DNA of 64,000 nt from Planctomycetales bacterium 71-10. GTDB lineage: Bacteria; Planctomycetota; Planctomycetia; Isosphaerales; Isosphaeraceae. Below, piece by piece: positions 32,660-40,750 of the stretch (the first letter of the stretch is position 1; every line of letters starts with the position of its first letter). Both the position numbers and the translations under genes were made by a program. Under the pieces are notes generated by a model that did not search any database, had not been told where the DNA came from, and saw only the letters and a list, made by a program, of their open reading frames with translations. Location of the stretch: NCBI GenBank assembly GCA_001898385.1, contig MKTT01000079.1, forward strand, positions 12,312 through 76,311, in the 5' to 3' direction.

Positions 32660-35600
32660 TCACGGATGGGCCGCGGCGGCCGGCGGGGGCGAGGCGGCCG
32701 GGGCTTTCGGCCCGGCCAGGTTGCGGCGGATGAAGTCGATCATCAGCCTGTTGTAGTGCGGGCTGTAGATCCCGTGGCGCGAGCCGGGGTAGATCATCAG
32801 CTCGAAGTCCTTGTTCGCGGCCTGGAGGGCCTGGACGAGCCGCATGGTGTTGCGGACGGAGACGTTGTCGTCGACGGCCCCGTGGACGATCAGGAGCTTG
32901 CCGCGGAGGTCCTTCGCGGCCTCGACGACCGAGGAGCCCTTGTAGCCGTCGGGGTTGTCCTGGGGGAGCCCCATCAGGCGTTCGGTGTAGATGGAGTCGT
33001 AGTCGTGCCAGTCGGTGACGGGCGCGCCGGCGATGCCGCAGGCGAAGAGGTCGGAGTGGGTCATGGCGAACGCGGTCATGTAGCCGCCGTAGCTGTGGCC
33101 GGTCATGCCGATGCGATCGCCGTCGACGTAGGGCCGCTTCTTCAGCCAGGCGATGGCGTCCTTGATGTCCTCCAACTCCTGGAGCCCCAGCTTCTTGTAG
33201 CCGGTCCAGGCCGAGACGGCCCCCTTGCCGCTGGCGGGGCGGGGGTCGACGCGGAAGACGATGAAGCCTTCCGAGGCGAGCGCCTGGTCCCAGGCCCGGC
33301 CGCCCGACCAGGTGTCGGTGACGACGGGCGTGTGCGGGCCGCCGTAGGTGGTGAACCAGACGGGATGCTTGACGCTCGGGTCGAGGTCGAGGTCGGGGGG
33401 CAGGATGACCTCGCCTTCCAGCGTGAATCCGTCGCGGGCCGGGATCCGGACGCGCTCGCGGGGACCGAAGCGATGCTGCTTGATGCGGTGGACGGGGTTG
33501 GTGTCGACCGTCCGGACGGTTGAGCCGTCGACGTCCAGGAGCGTCGCGCGGGTCGGGGTGGCCAGGTCGGACCAGCTCGCGAGGAACAGCTTGCCGTCGG
33601 GCGACGGGTTCACCGTATAACTCCCGACCCCGGACGTGATCCGCTCGACGGGCCCGCCGGGCTTCACGCGGTAGAGTTGCGTGGCCATCGGCGCGTCCTT
33701 CGTCCCGAGGAACGTCGCCTCGCCGGTCTGGGCGTCGACGTGCTTGACGTCGCGGACCTCCCACTCGCCCTCGGTCAGCCGGCCTTTCGGCGCTCCGTCG
33801 GCGGCGTAGTGGTACAGGTGGGGCCAGCCGTCGCGCTCGCTGAGCCAGAGGAACGAGCCGTCGGCGAGGAAGTTCGGCTCCTTCGGCGAGGCGATCCACG
33901 CGCCGGTCTTGTCGCGGAACAGGACGGCCGGCTTCGAGCCGTCGACGGGGACGGACAGCAGGTCGAGCCAGGTCTGGACGCGGTCCTGGACGCAGGCGAG
34001 GACGGCGGCGGAGTCGGGCTTCCAGAAGACGCCGCTGATCAGCGAGGCGTCGGCCGAGTAGCCCGAGAGGTCGGCCCACTGCACCGGCCCCCCCTCGGCC
34101 GCGACGATGCCGAGCCGCACCTTGGGGTTGGGGTCACCGGAGCGCGGGTAGCGGTTGACCTCCACCTGCCGCGGCGACTCCTCGTCGTGCAGCATGGTGA
34201 GCGTGGGGACCTGGGCGTCGTCGAACTCCAGGAAGGCGACCCGGCGCGAGTCCGGGCTCCACCAGTAGGCGGACCACGAGCGGTCGAAGATCTCCTCGAA
34301 GTAGACCCAGTCGGCCCGGCCGCGGCGGAGGTCGGTCGATCCGCCGGTCGTCAGGGCGCGGGGGGCGGGGCCTTCCAGGTCGACGACGTGCAGGTCGTAA
34401 TCCTTCACGAACGCCACCCGCTTGCCGTCGGGGCTGAACCGCGGGTCGGTCTCGTCGGCCGGGTCGTTGGTCAGGCGCACGCCGCTGGAGCCGTCGAGGG
34501 CGACGTAGTACAGGTCGTGCTCGTGGTCGAAGAGGAGCCCCTTGCGGCCCGGGTCGGGCGTGCCGCCGCGGGGCAGCCGTCGCGCCAGCTCGTCGGCGGC
34601 CTTCTCGTCGATCGACGGGATCCGCTTCAGCGACTCCAGCAGCTTCTCCCGCGACGGGCCGAAGGGCTCGGAGCGGCCGGTGCGGGCCTCGACCTTGACG
34701 GCGCCGTCCTCGGTGTTGCGGACCCAGTGGTCGGCGTCGATCCATTCCACGGCGACGGGCGAGCCCGAGAACCCCGGTCCTCGCATGCCGCCGGCGGCCT
34801 CGAAGGTGATCGGTTTCGGCGCGGTGGGGGCATTGGCCAGGTCCTCGGCGGCGGCGGTCAGGAGGGCCGTGGGCTTTGGCAGGCGGACGACGGGGAAGTC
34901 CTCGCCGGCCTTCGCCGGGACGATCCGCCACGTCGCCAGGCCGTCCTCCGAGCGCGGCTCCAGCAGGTACGCCGCCAGCGCGCCGAGAGGCTGCGCGTCC
35001 TTCACGACGAGCGAGCCGGCCGGCACGCGGCGGGACTCGGTGCGTCGGGTCGTCTTCAGCTCCACCACCTCCTGGCGGTCCCAGCCGCCGAGGACGGGCT
35101 TCACGACCTCGTCCACCTTGTCGACTTCCAGGTCCAGGTCGAGATCCTCGCGAAGCTCCTGGACGTCGATCCCGTGGCGCTGGAGCAGGGCGACGGCCTC
35201 GCGGCGGTCGGGCGGGAGGATGTAGGCGAAGGGGCGGTCGACGGACTCGACGGCTTCGAAGTCGACGAGCACCTGCGCGGGGTAGTCCTTGGGCTCGTCG
35301 GTGGCGACGCGGCGGCCGTCGACGTCCTTCTCGACGAAGCCCTGGATCGGCTCGGCGTCCTTGAGCGGCCGGGCCTCGCTGCGGAGGGCGACCTTGCGGG
35401 GCTCGGCGGGGGACTTGGCGACGGCGGCGTCGCGGGCGTCGTCCAGTAGCTTCCGGATCTCGTCCTTGTGAGATGCGGCGTATTTGAGGCATTCGCGGAC
35501 GAAGTCGCGGGTGGCCAGCACGCGGGCCTTGTACGGGGCGTAGGCGTAGGCTTCCGACAGGATGCCGATCCGGTTCCGCAGGCCGACGTAATTGGTCCCG

Positions 35601-36415
35601 AACCGCCCGAGCGCGGGGAAGCTATCCCAGCGGGCGAAGTCGCCGCCGAACGTGCCGTAGTAGTAGGCTTGCAGGCCCGTCGCCTTCTCGAACTCCGTCG
35701 TCACGGACGGGAGCAGCTTGGTGCGGGCGTGATCGATCAGGCGGGCGTCGCCGGCCGGGTTGCGGGGGCCGTCGTAGGTGATGGTGTAGCGGTGGTGCGC
35801 GCCGTTGGTCGTGTGGGTGTCGATGAAGACGTGCGGATCCCAGGCGTTCAGGAACTTCACCAGCGCCCGCGTCTCCGGGGCTTCGAGCTTGATGAAGTCG
35901 CGGTTGAGGTCGAGGCCGCGGGCGTTGCCGCGCGTCCCCATGCCGTCCTCGGGGCCGACCTGGCCGGGGCGGTTGTCCTTGGACACGCGCTCGTTGCCGT
36001 CGGCGTTGTAGATGGGGGCGAAGGCGACGATGAGGTTCTTGAGCAGTTCGGGATGCGGCGCCGCGGCCAGCTCGCGGGCGAGCATGGGGAGGGCTTCCTT
36101 GCCGCAGACCTCGCCGCCGTGGATGTTGCCGATGGCCAGCACGACCAGCTTGCCCGAGCGGGCGGCCTCGGCGGGCGTCTTCACCGGGGGATCGGCGAAG
36201 ATCAGCAGCGGCAGCTCGCGGCCCTCGGTCGTCTCGCCGAGCTTGGTGCAGATCGCGTTCGGCGACTTCTCGGCGATCTTCTTGCAGAGGGCGACGACGT
36301 CCGCATGCCGCGCCGTGGCCTTGTAATCGGACGTCTCGGCGACCGTCGCCAGGTCGCCCGCTGGGACGGGGGCCTGGGTGACGAGCGCCAGCAGCAGGAT
36401 CGACGAGAATGGCAT
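32660..36415 (-). CDS. M14 carboxypeptidase-S9 dipeptidyl-peptidase fusion, exported
   Basis: A 1251-residue protein with two complete peptidases. A signal-like N-terminus (MPFSSILLLALVTQAPVPAG) precedes an M14 zinc carboxypeptidase domain (about 30-330): zinc ligands His99 and Glu102 (NIHGGEV) and His201 (DTHTTNG), catalytic Glu288 (ILSEAYAY). A middle region (about 330-620) is unassigned. A DPP-IV-type beta-propeller follows (about 620-980; PDGKRVAFVKDYDLHV, YWWSPDSRRVAFLEFDDAQV). The C-terminal S9 alpha/beta-hydrolase has a Ser in GHSYGGY near 1107, an Asp in HGAVDDNV near 1180 and a His in PGSRHGIYS near 1213. Both active sites look intact, so it probably degrades peptides outside the cytoplasm from both ends. 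The Ala/Pro-rich tail ends the protein. Confidence 0.88.
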   Translation of the reverse strand: MPFSSILLLALVTQAPVPAGDLATVAETSDYKATARHADVVALCKKIAEKSPNAICTKLGETTEGRELPLLIFADPPVKTPAEAARSGKLVVLAIGNIHGGEVCGKEALPMLARELAAAPHPELLKNLIVAFAPIYNADGNERVSKDNRPGQVGPEDGMGTRGNARGLDLNRDFIKLEAPETRALVKFLNAWDPHVFIDTHTTNGAHHRYTITYDGPRNPAGDARLIDHARTKLLPSVTTEFEKATGLQAYYYGTFGGDFARWDSFPALGRFGTNYVGLRNRIGILSEAYAYAPYKARVLATRDFVRECLKYAASHKDEIRKLLDDARDAAVAKSPAEPRKVALRSEARPLKDAEPIQGFVEKDVDGRRVATDEPKDYPAQVLVDFEAVESVDRPFAYILPPDRREAVALLQRHGIDVQELREDLDLDLEVDKVDEVVKPVLGGWDRQEVVELKTTRRTESRRVPAGSLVVKDAQPLGALAAYLLEPRSEDGLATWRIVPAKAGEDFPVVRLPKPTALLTAAAEDLANAPTAPKPITFEAAGGMRGPGFSGSPVAVEWIDADHWVRNTEDGAVKVEARTGRSEPFGPSREKLLESLKRIPSIDEKAADELARRLPRGGTPDPGRKGLLFDHEHDLYYVALDGSSGVRLTNDPADETDPRFSPDGKRVAFVKDYDLHVVDLEGPAPRALTTGGSTDLRRGRADWVYFEEIFDRSWSAYWWSPDSRRVAFLEFDDAQVPTLTMLHDEESPRQVEVNRYPRSGDPNPKVRLGIVAAEGGPVQWADLSGYSADASLISGVFWKPDSAAVLACVQDRVQTWLDLLSVPVDGSKPAVLFRDKTGAWIASPKEPNFLADGSFLWLSERDGWPHLYHYAADGAPKGRLTEGEWEVRDVKHVDAQTGEATFLGTKDAPMATQLYRVKPGGPVERITSGVGSYTVNPSPDGKLFLASWSDLATPTRATLLDVDGSTVRTVDTNPVHRIKQHRFGPRERVRIPARDGFTLEGEVILPPDLDLDPSVKHPVWFTTYGGPHTPVVTDTWSGGRAWDQALASEGFIVFRVDPRPASGKGAVSAWTGYKKLGLQELEDIKDAIAWLKKRPYVDGDRIGMTGHSYGGYMTAFAMTHSDLFACGIAGAPVTDWHDYDSIYTERLMGLPQDNPDGYKGSSVVEAAKDLRGKLLIVHGAVDDNVSVRNTMRLVQALQAANKDFELMIYPGSRHGIYSPHYNRLMIDFIRRNLAGPKAPAASPPPAAAAHP

Positions 36416-36648
36416 CGCCGCGGATTCCTCGGAGCCTCTTCATGCCCCGCGCGGTCGGCGGGGCGGGATGGGACGGGTGGAGAGGATCTCCAGCCTATCC
36501 CGGCGAGGAGGGACACGCGAGGGGGGAGAAGGTGATGCTACGGCTCCTCTCCCGGCTGGGAAAGGCCACAGACCTTGAGGGACGAATCCAGCCCCTCTTC
36601 GCAGCTCCGCAAGCTCTGCGACTATTTTCCTGCGATCATGTTATTAGG
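36416..36648. other. intergenic region, degenerate REP-like remnant
   Basis: Between the peptidase start and the SMI1 gene stop. The stretch 36540-36585 (CTCCTCTCCCGGCTGGGAAAGG, GGCCACAGACCTTGAGGGA) resembles a degraded REP unit of the 19.7-kb family. A possible -10 TAGGCT for the peptidase gene occurs near 36497. No gene is seen. Confidence 0.35.
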
Positions 36649-37071
36649 TTAGGGCCCGTCGAGGTCGTTCAACCAGACCTGTTCGGTCCAATCAGCCGGG
36701 TTCGACCACTTCTGGGATGGCCAGCCGTTGTGCGACCAGAAGACGACCTCGCCATCCGAGTTCATGCAATAGAAATCGGCGTTGTCCTCGCAGAAGGGCA
36801 GGAGATTGCGGGGGACCCCGAAATCATTCCAAGCCCTGTCAACGACCTTGAACAGATCGGTATGTGAGCCGGGGAGAGTGATCGTCACCGGTTCGACGAC
36901 ACCACAGGCGACATCACTCGCTTTGAGGAGATAATGACGGAACGCGGCGGGGAAGGGGATTCCAAGCCGAAGCTCGGCCGCCTCGACTTCCTCCGCCGAC
37001 GGTAAGCGCGTTGGGATGGGGACCGGTTCGTTCCTCGCTCTTAGTTCACGGATGACATCGTCGATGTCCAT
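36649..37071 (-). CDS. SMI1/KNR4-family protein
   Basis: A 140-residue protein with the SMI1/KNR4 (SUKH) pattern: LPSAEEVEAAELRLGIPFPA with FRHYLLKASD at residues about 23-50, and an end rich in aromatic residues (DFYCMNSDGEVVFWSHNGW). SUKH proteins commonly serve as immunity proteins for polymorphic toxins, among other roles. The gene is clearly lower in GC than its neighbours (for example CAATCAGCCGGGTTCGACCA and AATAATGACGG runs), which suggests recent transfer. The gene upstream on this strand is the nor gene, but a short low-GC coding-like fragment lies between (37122-37220). An immunity role is inference. Confidence 0.75.
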   Translation of the reverse strand: MDIDDVIRELRARNEPVPIPTRLPSAEEVEAAELRLGIPFPAAFRHYLLKASDVACGVVEPVTITLPGSHTDLFKVVDRAWNDFGVPRNLLPFCEDNADFYCMNSDGEVVFWSHNGWPSQKWSNPADWTEQVWLNDLDGP

Positions 37072-37121
37072 GGTCGGGCCCGTGGATGACGGCAGGTGAT
37101 GCCTGCATGCTCGTGGGGGGC

Positions 37122-37220
37122 TTAATAGTCCACTGGAGCACGCAGGCCGAAGGAGCCTAAAGGTTCCTTGTGTTCACCGTACCGATTCCATACGCGCCAC
37201 ACAAAGTCTTGTGCCCGACA
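37122..37220 (-). other. possible 3' remnant of a transferred gene
   Basis: The minus strand reads an open frame that ends in FGLRAPVDY and a TAA stop, preceded by DFVWRVWNRYGEHKEPLG. Codons are unusually AT-rich for this genome (GAA, GGT, CCT TTA). No start or upstream domain is present: the frame runs back through the nor terminator area. The place, directly upstream of a SUKH gene, fits a leftover toxin C-terminus, but I cannot name the family. Confidence 0.2.
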
Positions 37221-37294
37221 TGCGGCGGGCCGGGCCGCGTAATCACCTTTTCGCCGCCCCTGTTTCGCGGCCGGATTCAGTGAGGAGTTTCGCC

Positions 37295-39520
37295 TCACGC
37301 CCCGGCCGGGCGACGGAACGAGAAGCCCGCCTTCAGACCGACGACGAACGCGACCAGGGTCACGGCGCCGGCGAAGAAGATGGTGTCGCCGATGACGCGG
37401 AGCCAGCGCAGGGTCTGCATGAGGTCGGTCTGCATGAACTCGCTGCTGCGGGCGTACCAGTAGCCGTGCTCGACCGACGCCCACGTCTGGAGCAGGCCGA
37501 CGGGGAGGAGGCTGAGGACGCACATGGTGAACAGGCCGATGTTCAGCGCCCAGAACGAGAACGTCAGCAGGCCGTCCTTCCACTCGACCGACGGCCGCAC
37601 GACCCGCAGGCAAAGGAGCATCAGGCCGATGCCCAGCATGCCGTACACGCCGAAGAGGGCCGCGTGGCCGTGGACGGGCGTGGTGTTCAGGCCCTGCATG
37701 TAGTACAGTGCGATCGGCGGGTTGATCATGAAGCCGAACAGCCCCGCCCCCACCATGTTCCAGAACGCCACCGACACGAAGAAGTAGACCGGCCAGCGAT
37801 AGCGACGGACCCACTCCGTCTGCTTGGAGCGCCGCAGGTCCTCCGTGGCGTCGAAGGCGACCAGCGTCAGCGGCACGACCTCCAACGCGCTGAAGACCGA
37901 GCCCCAGGCCAGGGCGACCGTCGGCGTGCCGGAGAAGTACAGGTGGTGGCACGTCCCGATGATGCCGCCGGAGAGGAAGATCGTCGCCGACAGCAAGGCC
38001 GCCGCCGCGGCGACCCGCGGCCGGATCAGGTGCAGCCGCATGAAGACGAACGCGATGACGGTCGTCGCGAAGACCTCGAAGAAGCCCTCGACCCACAGGT
38101 GGACGACCCACCAGCGCCAGTACTCGACCATCGACAGGTGGCCGTGGCGGCCCCAGGTCAGGCCGGCCCCGTAGAACAGGGCGATGGCGCCCGTCGCCAC
38201 GGCCAGCAGCCAGACCAGCGGCTTCGTCTCGTCCGAGCCCCGCAGCGCGGGCCAGAGCGCCCGCAGCATGAGGAACAGCCAGAGGAGCAGGCCGACCATC
38301 AGCGCGATCTGCCACACCCGGCCCAGCTCGACGTACTCATACCCCTGGTGCCCCAGGTAGAACGAGACCGCGTCCGACATCTGGTTCTGCACGCTCAGCC
38401 ACTCGCCCGTCAGCGAGCCGACGACGACGAGGAGCAGGGCCCCGAACAGCACGTTCACGCCCAGCGCCTGGCCGGCGGGCTCCTTGCCGCTGACGACCGG
38501 GCCGATGAACAGCCCGGCGCCGAGCCAGGCCGTCGCGATCCAGAACAGGCCGATCTGGACGTGCCACGTCCGGGTCACGCTGTACGGCAGCCACTTCGAG
38601 AGCGGGATGCCGTAGAAGGCGTCCCCCTCCACGCCGTAGTGGGCCGTCACCACGCCCAGGAGCATCTGCACCAGGATCAGGGCGGCGACGATCCAGAAGT
38701 ACTTGATCGTCGCGAGCTGGGACGGCGTCGCGCTCCAGGCCCCGAGCGGGTCGGACTCGGGGGCGCTCAGCGGCTCGTCCTCCTTCTTGGCGGCCAGCCA
38801 CCACGCCATCGCGGAGATGCCCGCCAGCAGCATGATGATGCTGACGCCCGTCCAGACCACGCTCTCGCCCGTGGGCCGGTTGCCGATCAGCGGCTCGTGG
38901 GGCCAGTTGTTGGTGTAGGTGATGTCGTCCCCCGGCCGGTTCGTCGAGGCCGCCCACGACGTCCACCAGAAGAACGCCGCCAGCTTGTTCAGGCGGTCGG
39001 GGTCCGAGACCGCGCCGGCGGGGATCGCATACGCGGCGTTGCCGTTCGAGAAGACGTCCGTGTAGTGGGCCAGGGCGGCGTCGAACGCCTCGGCACGCAC
39101 CGGGTCGATGGTCACGGCGCCGGTCGCCGGGTCGAATGTGTTGGTCCGCAGCAGGGCCGTCAGGCGGGCTTCCAGCCGGGCCCTGTCCTCGGCCCCCAGC
39201 TCGTCGAACGGCTTGCCGAGGTCGGCCTGCGCCCAGCGGTCGAGGATGAAGGTGGCCTCGCGGTGCAGCCAGTCGGCCGTCCAGTCGGGCGCGACGTAGC
39301 TGCCGTGGCCCCAGATCGAGCCCACCTGCATCCCGCCCATCGACTGCCAGACGTTCTGGCCCGCCGAGATCGCCCCCGGCCCGATCACCTCGCGGCCGTC
39401 CGGCGTCGCCACCCGATCCGGGATCGGCGGCATCTCCTGATAGATCCGGGCCCCGATCCACCCCAGCACCAGGAACGAGCTGACCATCACCGCGACGAAC
39501 GCCAACCATAACCGACGCAT
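37295..39520 (-). CDS. norB: quinol-dependent nitric oxide reductase (qNOR)
   Basis: A 741-residue integral membrane enzyme that reduces two NO to N2O with quinol electrons. The N-terminal ~270 residues form the extra periplasmic, c-type-like domain of qNOR without a CxxCH site, flanked by membrane helices (MRRLWLAFVAVMVSSFLVLG and GVSIIMLLAGISAMAWWLA). The catalytic core has the oxidase-family histidines: HVQIGLFWIATAW, VVHLWVEGFFEV, GTCHHLYFSG and TTPVHGHAALFGVYG, covering heme b, heme b3 and the FeB site. No norC is adjacent, as expected for qNOR. The ATG at 39518-39520 has GGGGGAGG upstream. Because it stands alone, it probably serves NO detoxification rather than full denitrification (inference). 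Confidence 0.92.
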   Translation of the reverse strand: MRRLWLAFVAVMVSSFLVLGWIGARIYQEMPPIPDRVATPDGREVIGPGAISAGQNVWQSMGGMQVGSIWGHGSYVAPDWTADWLHREATFILDRWAQADLGKPFDELGAEDRARLEARLTALLRTNTFDPATGAVTIDPVRAEAFDAALAHYTDVFSNGNAAYAIPAGAVSDPDRLNKLAAFFWWTSWAASTNRPGDDITYTNNWPHEPLIGNRPTGESVVWTGVSIIMLLAGISAMAWWLAAKKEDEPLSAPESDPLGAWSATPSQLATIKYFWIVAALILVQMLLGVVTAHYGVEGDAFYGIPLSKWLPYSVTRTWHVQIGLFWIATAWLGAGLFIGPVVSGKEPAGQALGVNVLFGALLLVVVGSLTGEWLSVQNQMSDAVSFYLGHQGYEYVELGRVWQIALMVGLLLWLFLMLRALWPALRGSDETKPLVWLLAVATGAIALFYGAGLTWGRHGHLSMVEYWRWWVVHLWVEGFFEVFATTVIAFVFMRLHLIRPRVAAAAALLSATIFLSGGIIGTCHHLYFSGTPTVALAWGSVFSALEVVPLTLVAFDATEDLRRSKQTEWVRRYRWPVYFFVSVAFWNMVGAGLFGFMINPPIALYYMQGLNTTPVHGHAALFGVYGMLGIGLMLLCLRVVRPSVEWKDGLLTFSFWALNIGLFTMCVLSLLPVGLLQTWASVEHGYWYARSSEFMQTDLMQTLRWLRVIGDTIFFAGAVTLVAFVVGLKAGFSFRRPAGA

Positions 39521-39641
39521 CGGCCCCACCTCCCCCTCGCTTCCCAAGGAATCCCGGCCCTCGCGCCCCGCGCGGGGGGCTCGCTCGCAAGGCCGGCTCG
39601 CCGATCTCCAGGAGGCCGACCAGCGTGAAATCCGCATGCCC

Positions 39642-39670
39642 AGGATAGTGGCGGAAAACATTTACGTCAA
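39642..39670 (-). promoter_or_regulatory. putative promoter of norB
   Basis: On the minus strand, TTGACG (39665-39670), a 17-nt spacer and TATCCT (39642-39647). The -35 box overlaps the stop codon of the upstream HAD gene (39667-39669). The spacer is AT-rich (TAAATGTTTTCC). Both boxes are the same hexamers as at 55141-55170. No clear FNR or NsrR site was recognised. Confidence 0.6.
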
Positions 39671-40713
39671 GGTGCAGAATTCCCGGCGGCCCGCGCCGGG
39701 GGATCGAACGGGAAGACGCGGCGGAAGTCGGATTTCATGTCGACGAGGAGCCAGCCGCGGGCGGCGGCCTGGTCGAGGCCGCGGGCGAGGCGTCCGAAGG
39801 GGGAATCGCGGTCGTAGGCGTACTCGCGGTCGGCGTCGGTGTGGTGGAGGACGACGGCCAGGCCGGGGCGGGGGCCGGAGGTGGTCCACTCGCACATCTC
39901 GAAGTCGCCGTCGGAGTTGCCGAAGGCGAGGATGGGCCGGCGGCCGATGAATTTCTGAATGCCCGGGGGCTTGCCGGGGCCGTCGTTGATCGCGTCGATC
40001 TCCGGGAGGCGGACGAGGGCGGGCTTGCCGTCGCGGGCCTCGTATTTGGTCTTGATCGTGCTGCCGACGACCTGCTCGGCGTGGACGCCGTAGACGGCCT
40101 CGGAGAAGGTGCGGATCATCTCGACGCCGCCGCCGGAGACGATGTATGTGCGGAAGCCGCCGCGGCGCAGGAAGGCCAGCATCTCCAGCATCGGCAGGTA
40201 GACGCATTCGGTGTAGAGTCGGCCGAACTTCGGGTGCCTGGCGGTCGCGAGCCACGCCGAGGCGATCGCGGCGAACTCGTCGACCGTCGTCCCGGCGTGC
40301 GTGGCCATGACCAGCTCCAGCACGCCCTTTTCGCCGGCCGCCGCGAGCCCCCCCAGGTCCCCCGCGAGGGCCGACCGGAACGGCTCGCGGCCGGCCCAGT
40401 CGGGGTGATCGGGCGCAAGGGCCTTGGCGCGGTCGAGGGCGAAGGCGAGCTGGACGTACATCGGCCGCTCGCACCAGAGCGTGCCGTCGTTGTCGAAGAC
40501 GGCGATGCGGTCGGCGGGCGGGACGAAGTCGGGGCCCCCCTCGCGGGTCGTGCGGGCGACGAAGTCGAGGATGCCCCGCTTCGCCGCGCCGTCGTTCCAG
40601 GAGGGGAGCGGGTCGTCGTCGGGGCCGGTCGCGCGGGATGCGGCCCCGAGGGAGGTCGCGGCGGCCAGGCCGGCCGCGGAGGATCGCAGGAACATGCGTC
40701 GATCCGTGTTCAT
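39667..40713 (-). CDS. Tat-exported HAD-superfamily phosphatase
   Basis: A 348-residue haloacid-dehalogenase-type phosphohydrolase with an N-terminal twin-arginine signal (DRRMFLRSSAAGLAAATSLG, Arg5-Arg6). HAD motif I is VFDNDGTLW (nucleophile Asp74, acid-base Asp76), motif II lies in TYIVSGGG, motif III Lys is in STIKTKYE, and motif IV is FGNSDGDFEM. It should dephosphorylate a small molecule in the periplasm. The gene follows the sulfatase by 37 nt on the same strand, so a shared transcript is likely; sulfatase and phosphatase would then act on the same class of extracellular substrate (inference). The large cap region between motifs I and II is typical of the subfamily. Confidence 0.85.
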   Translation of the reverse strand: MNTDRRMFLRSSAAGLAAATSLGAASRATGPDDDPLPSWNDGAAKRGILDFVARTTREGGPDFVPPADRIAVFDNDGTLWCERPMYVQLAFALDRAKALAPDHPDWAGREPFRSALAGDLGGLAAAGEKGVLELVMATHAGTTVDEFAAIASAWLATARHPKFGRLYTECVYLPMLEMLAFLRRGGFRTYIVSGGGVEMIRTFSEAVYGVHAEQVVGSTIKTKYEARDGKPALVRLPEIDAINDGPGKPPGIQKFIGRRPILAFGNSDGDFEMCEWTTSGPRPGLAVVLHHTDADREYAYDRDSPFGRLARGLDQAAARGWLLVDMKSDFRRVFPFDPPARAAGNSAP

Positions 40714-40750
40714 GGTCGAGACCTCGCGCGGCGGGCCGGCTCGGCGGCGG

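Noticed and set aside
36540..36600. Another REP copy upstream of the peptidase gene
   Set aside because: Only a loose match (CTCTCCCGGCTGGGAAAGG) to the 19.7-kb units. The second stem is absent, so it is noted only as a possible remnant.
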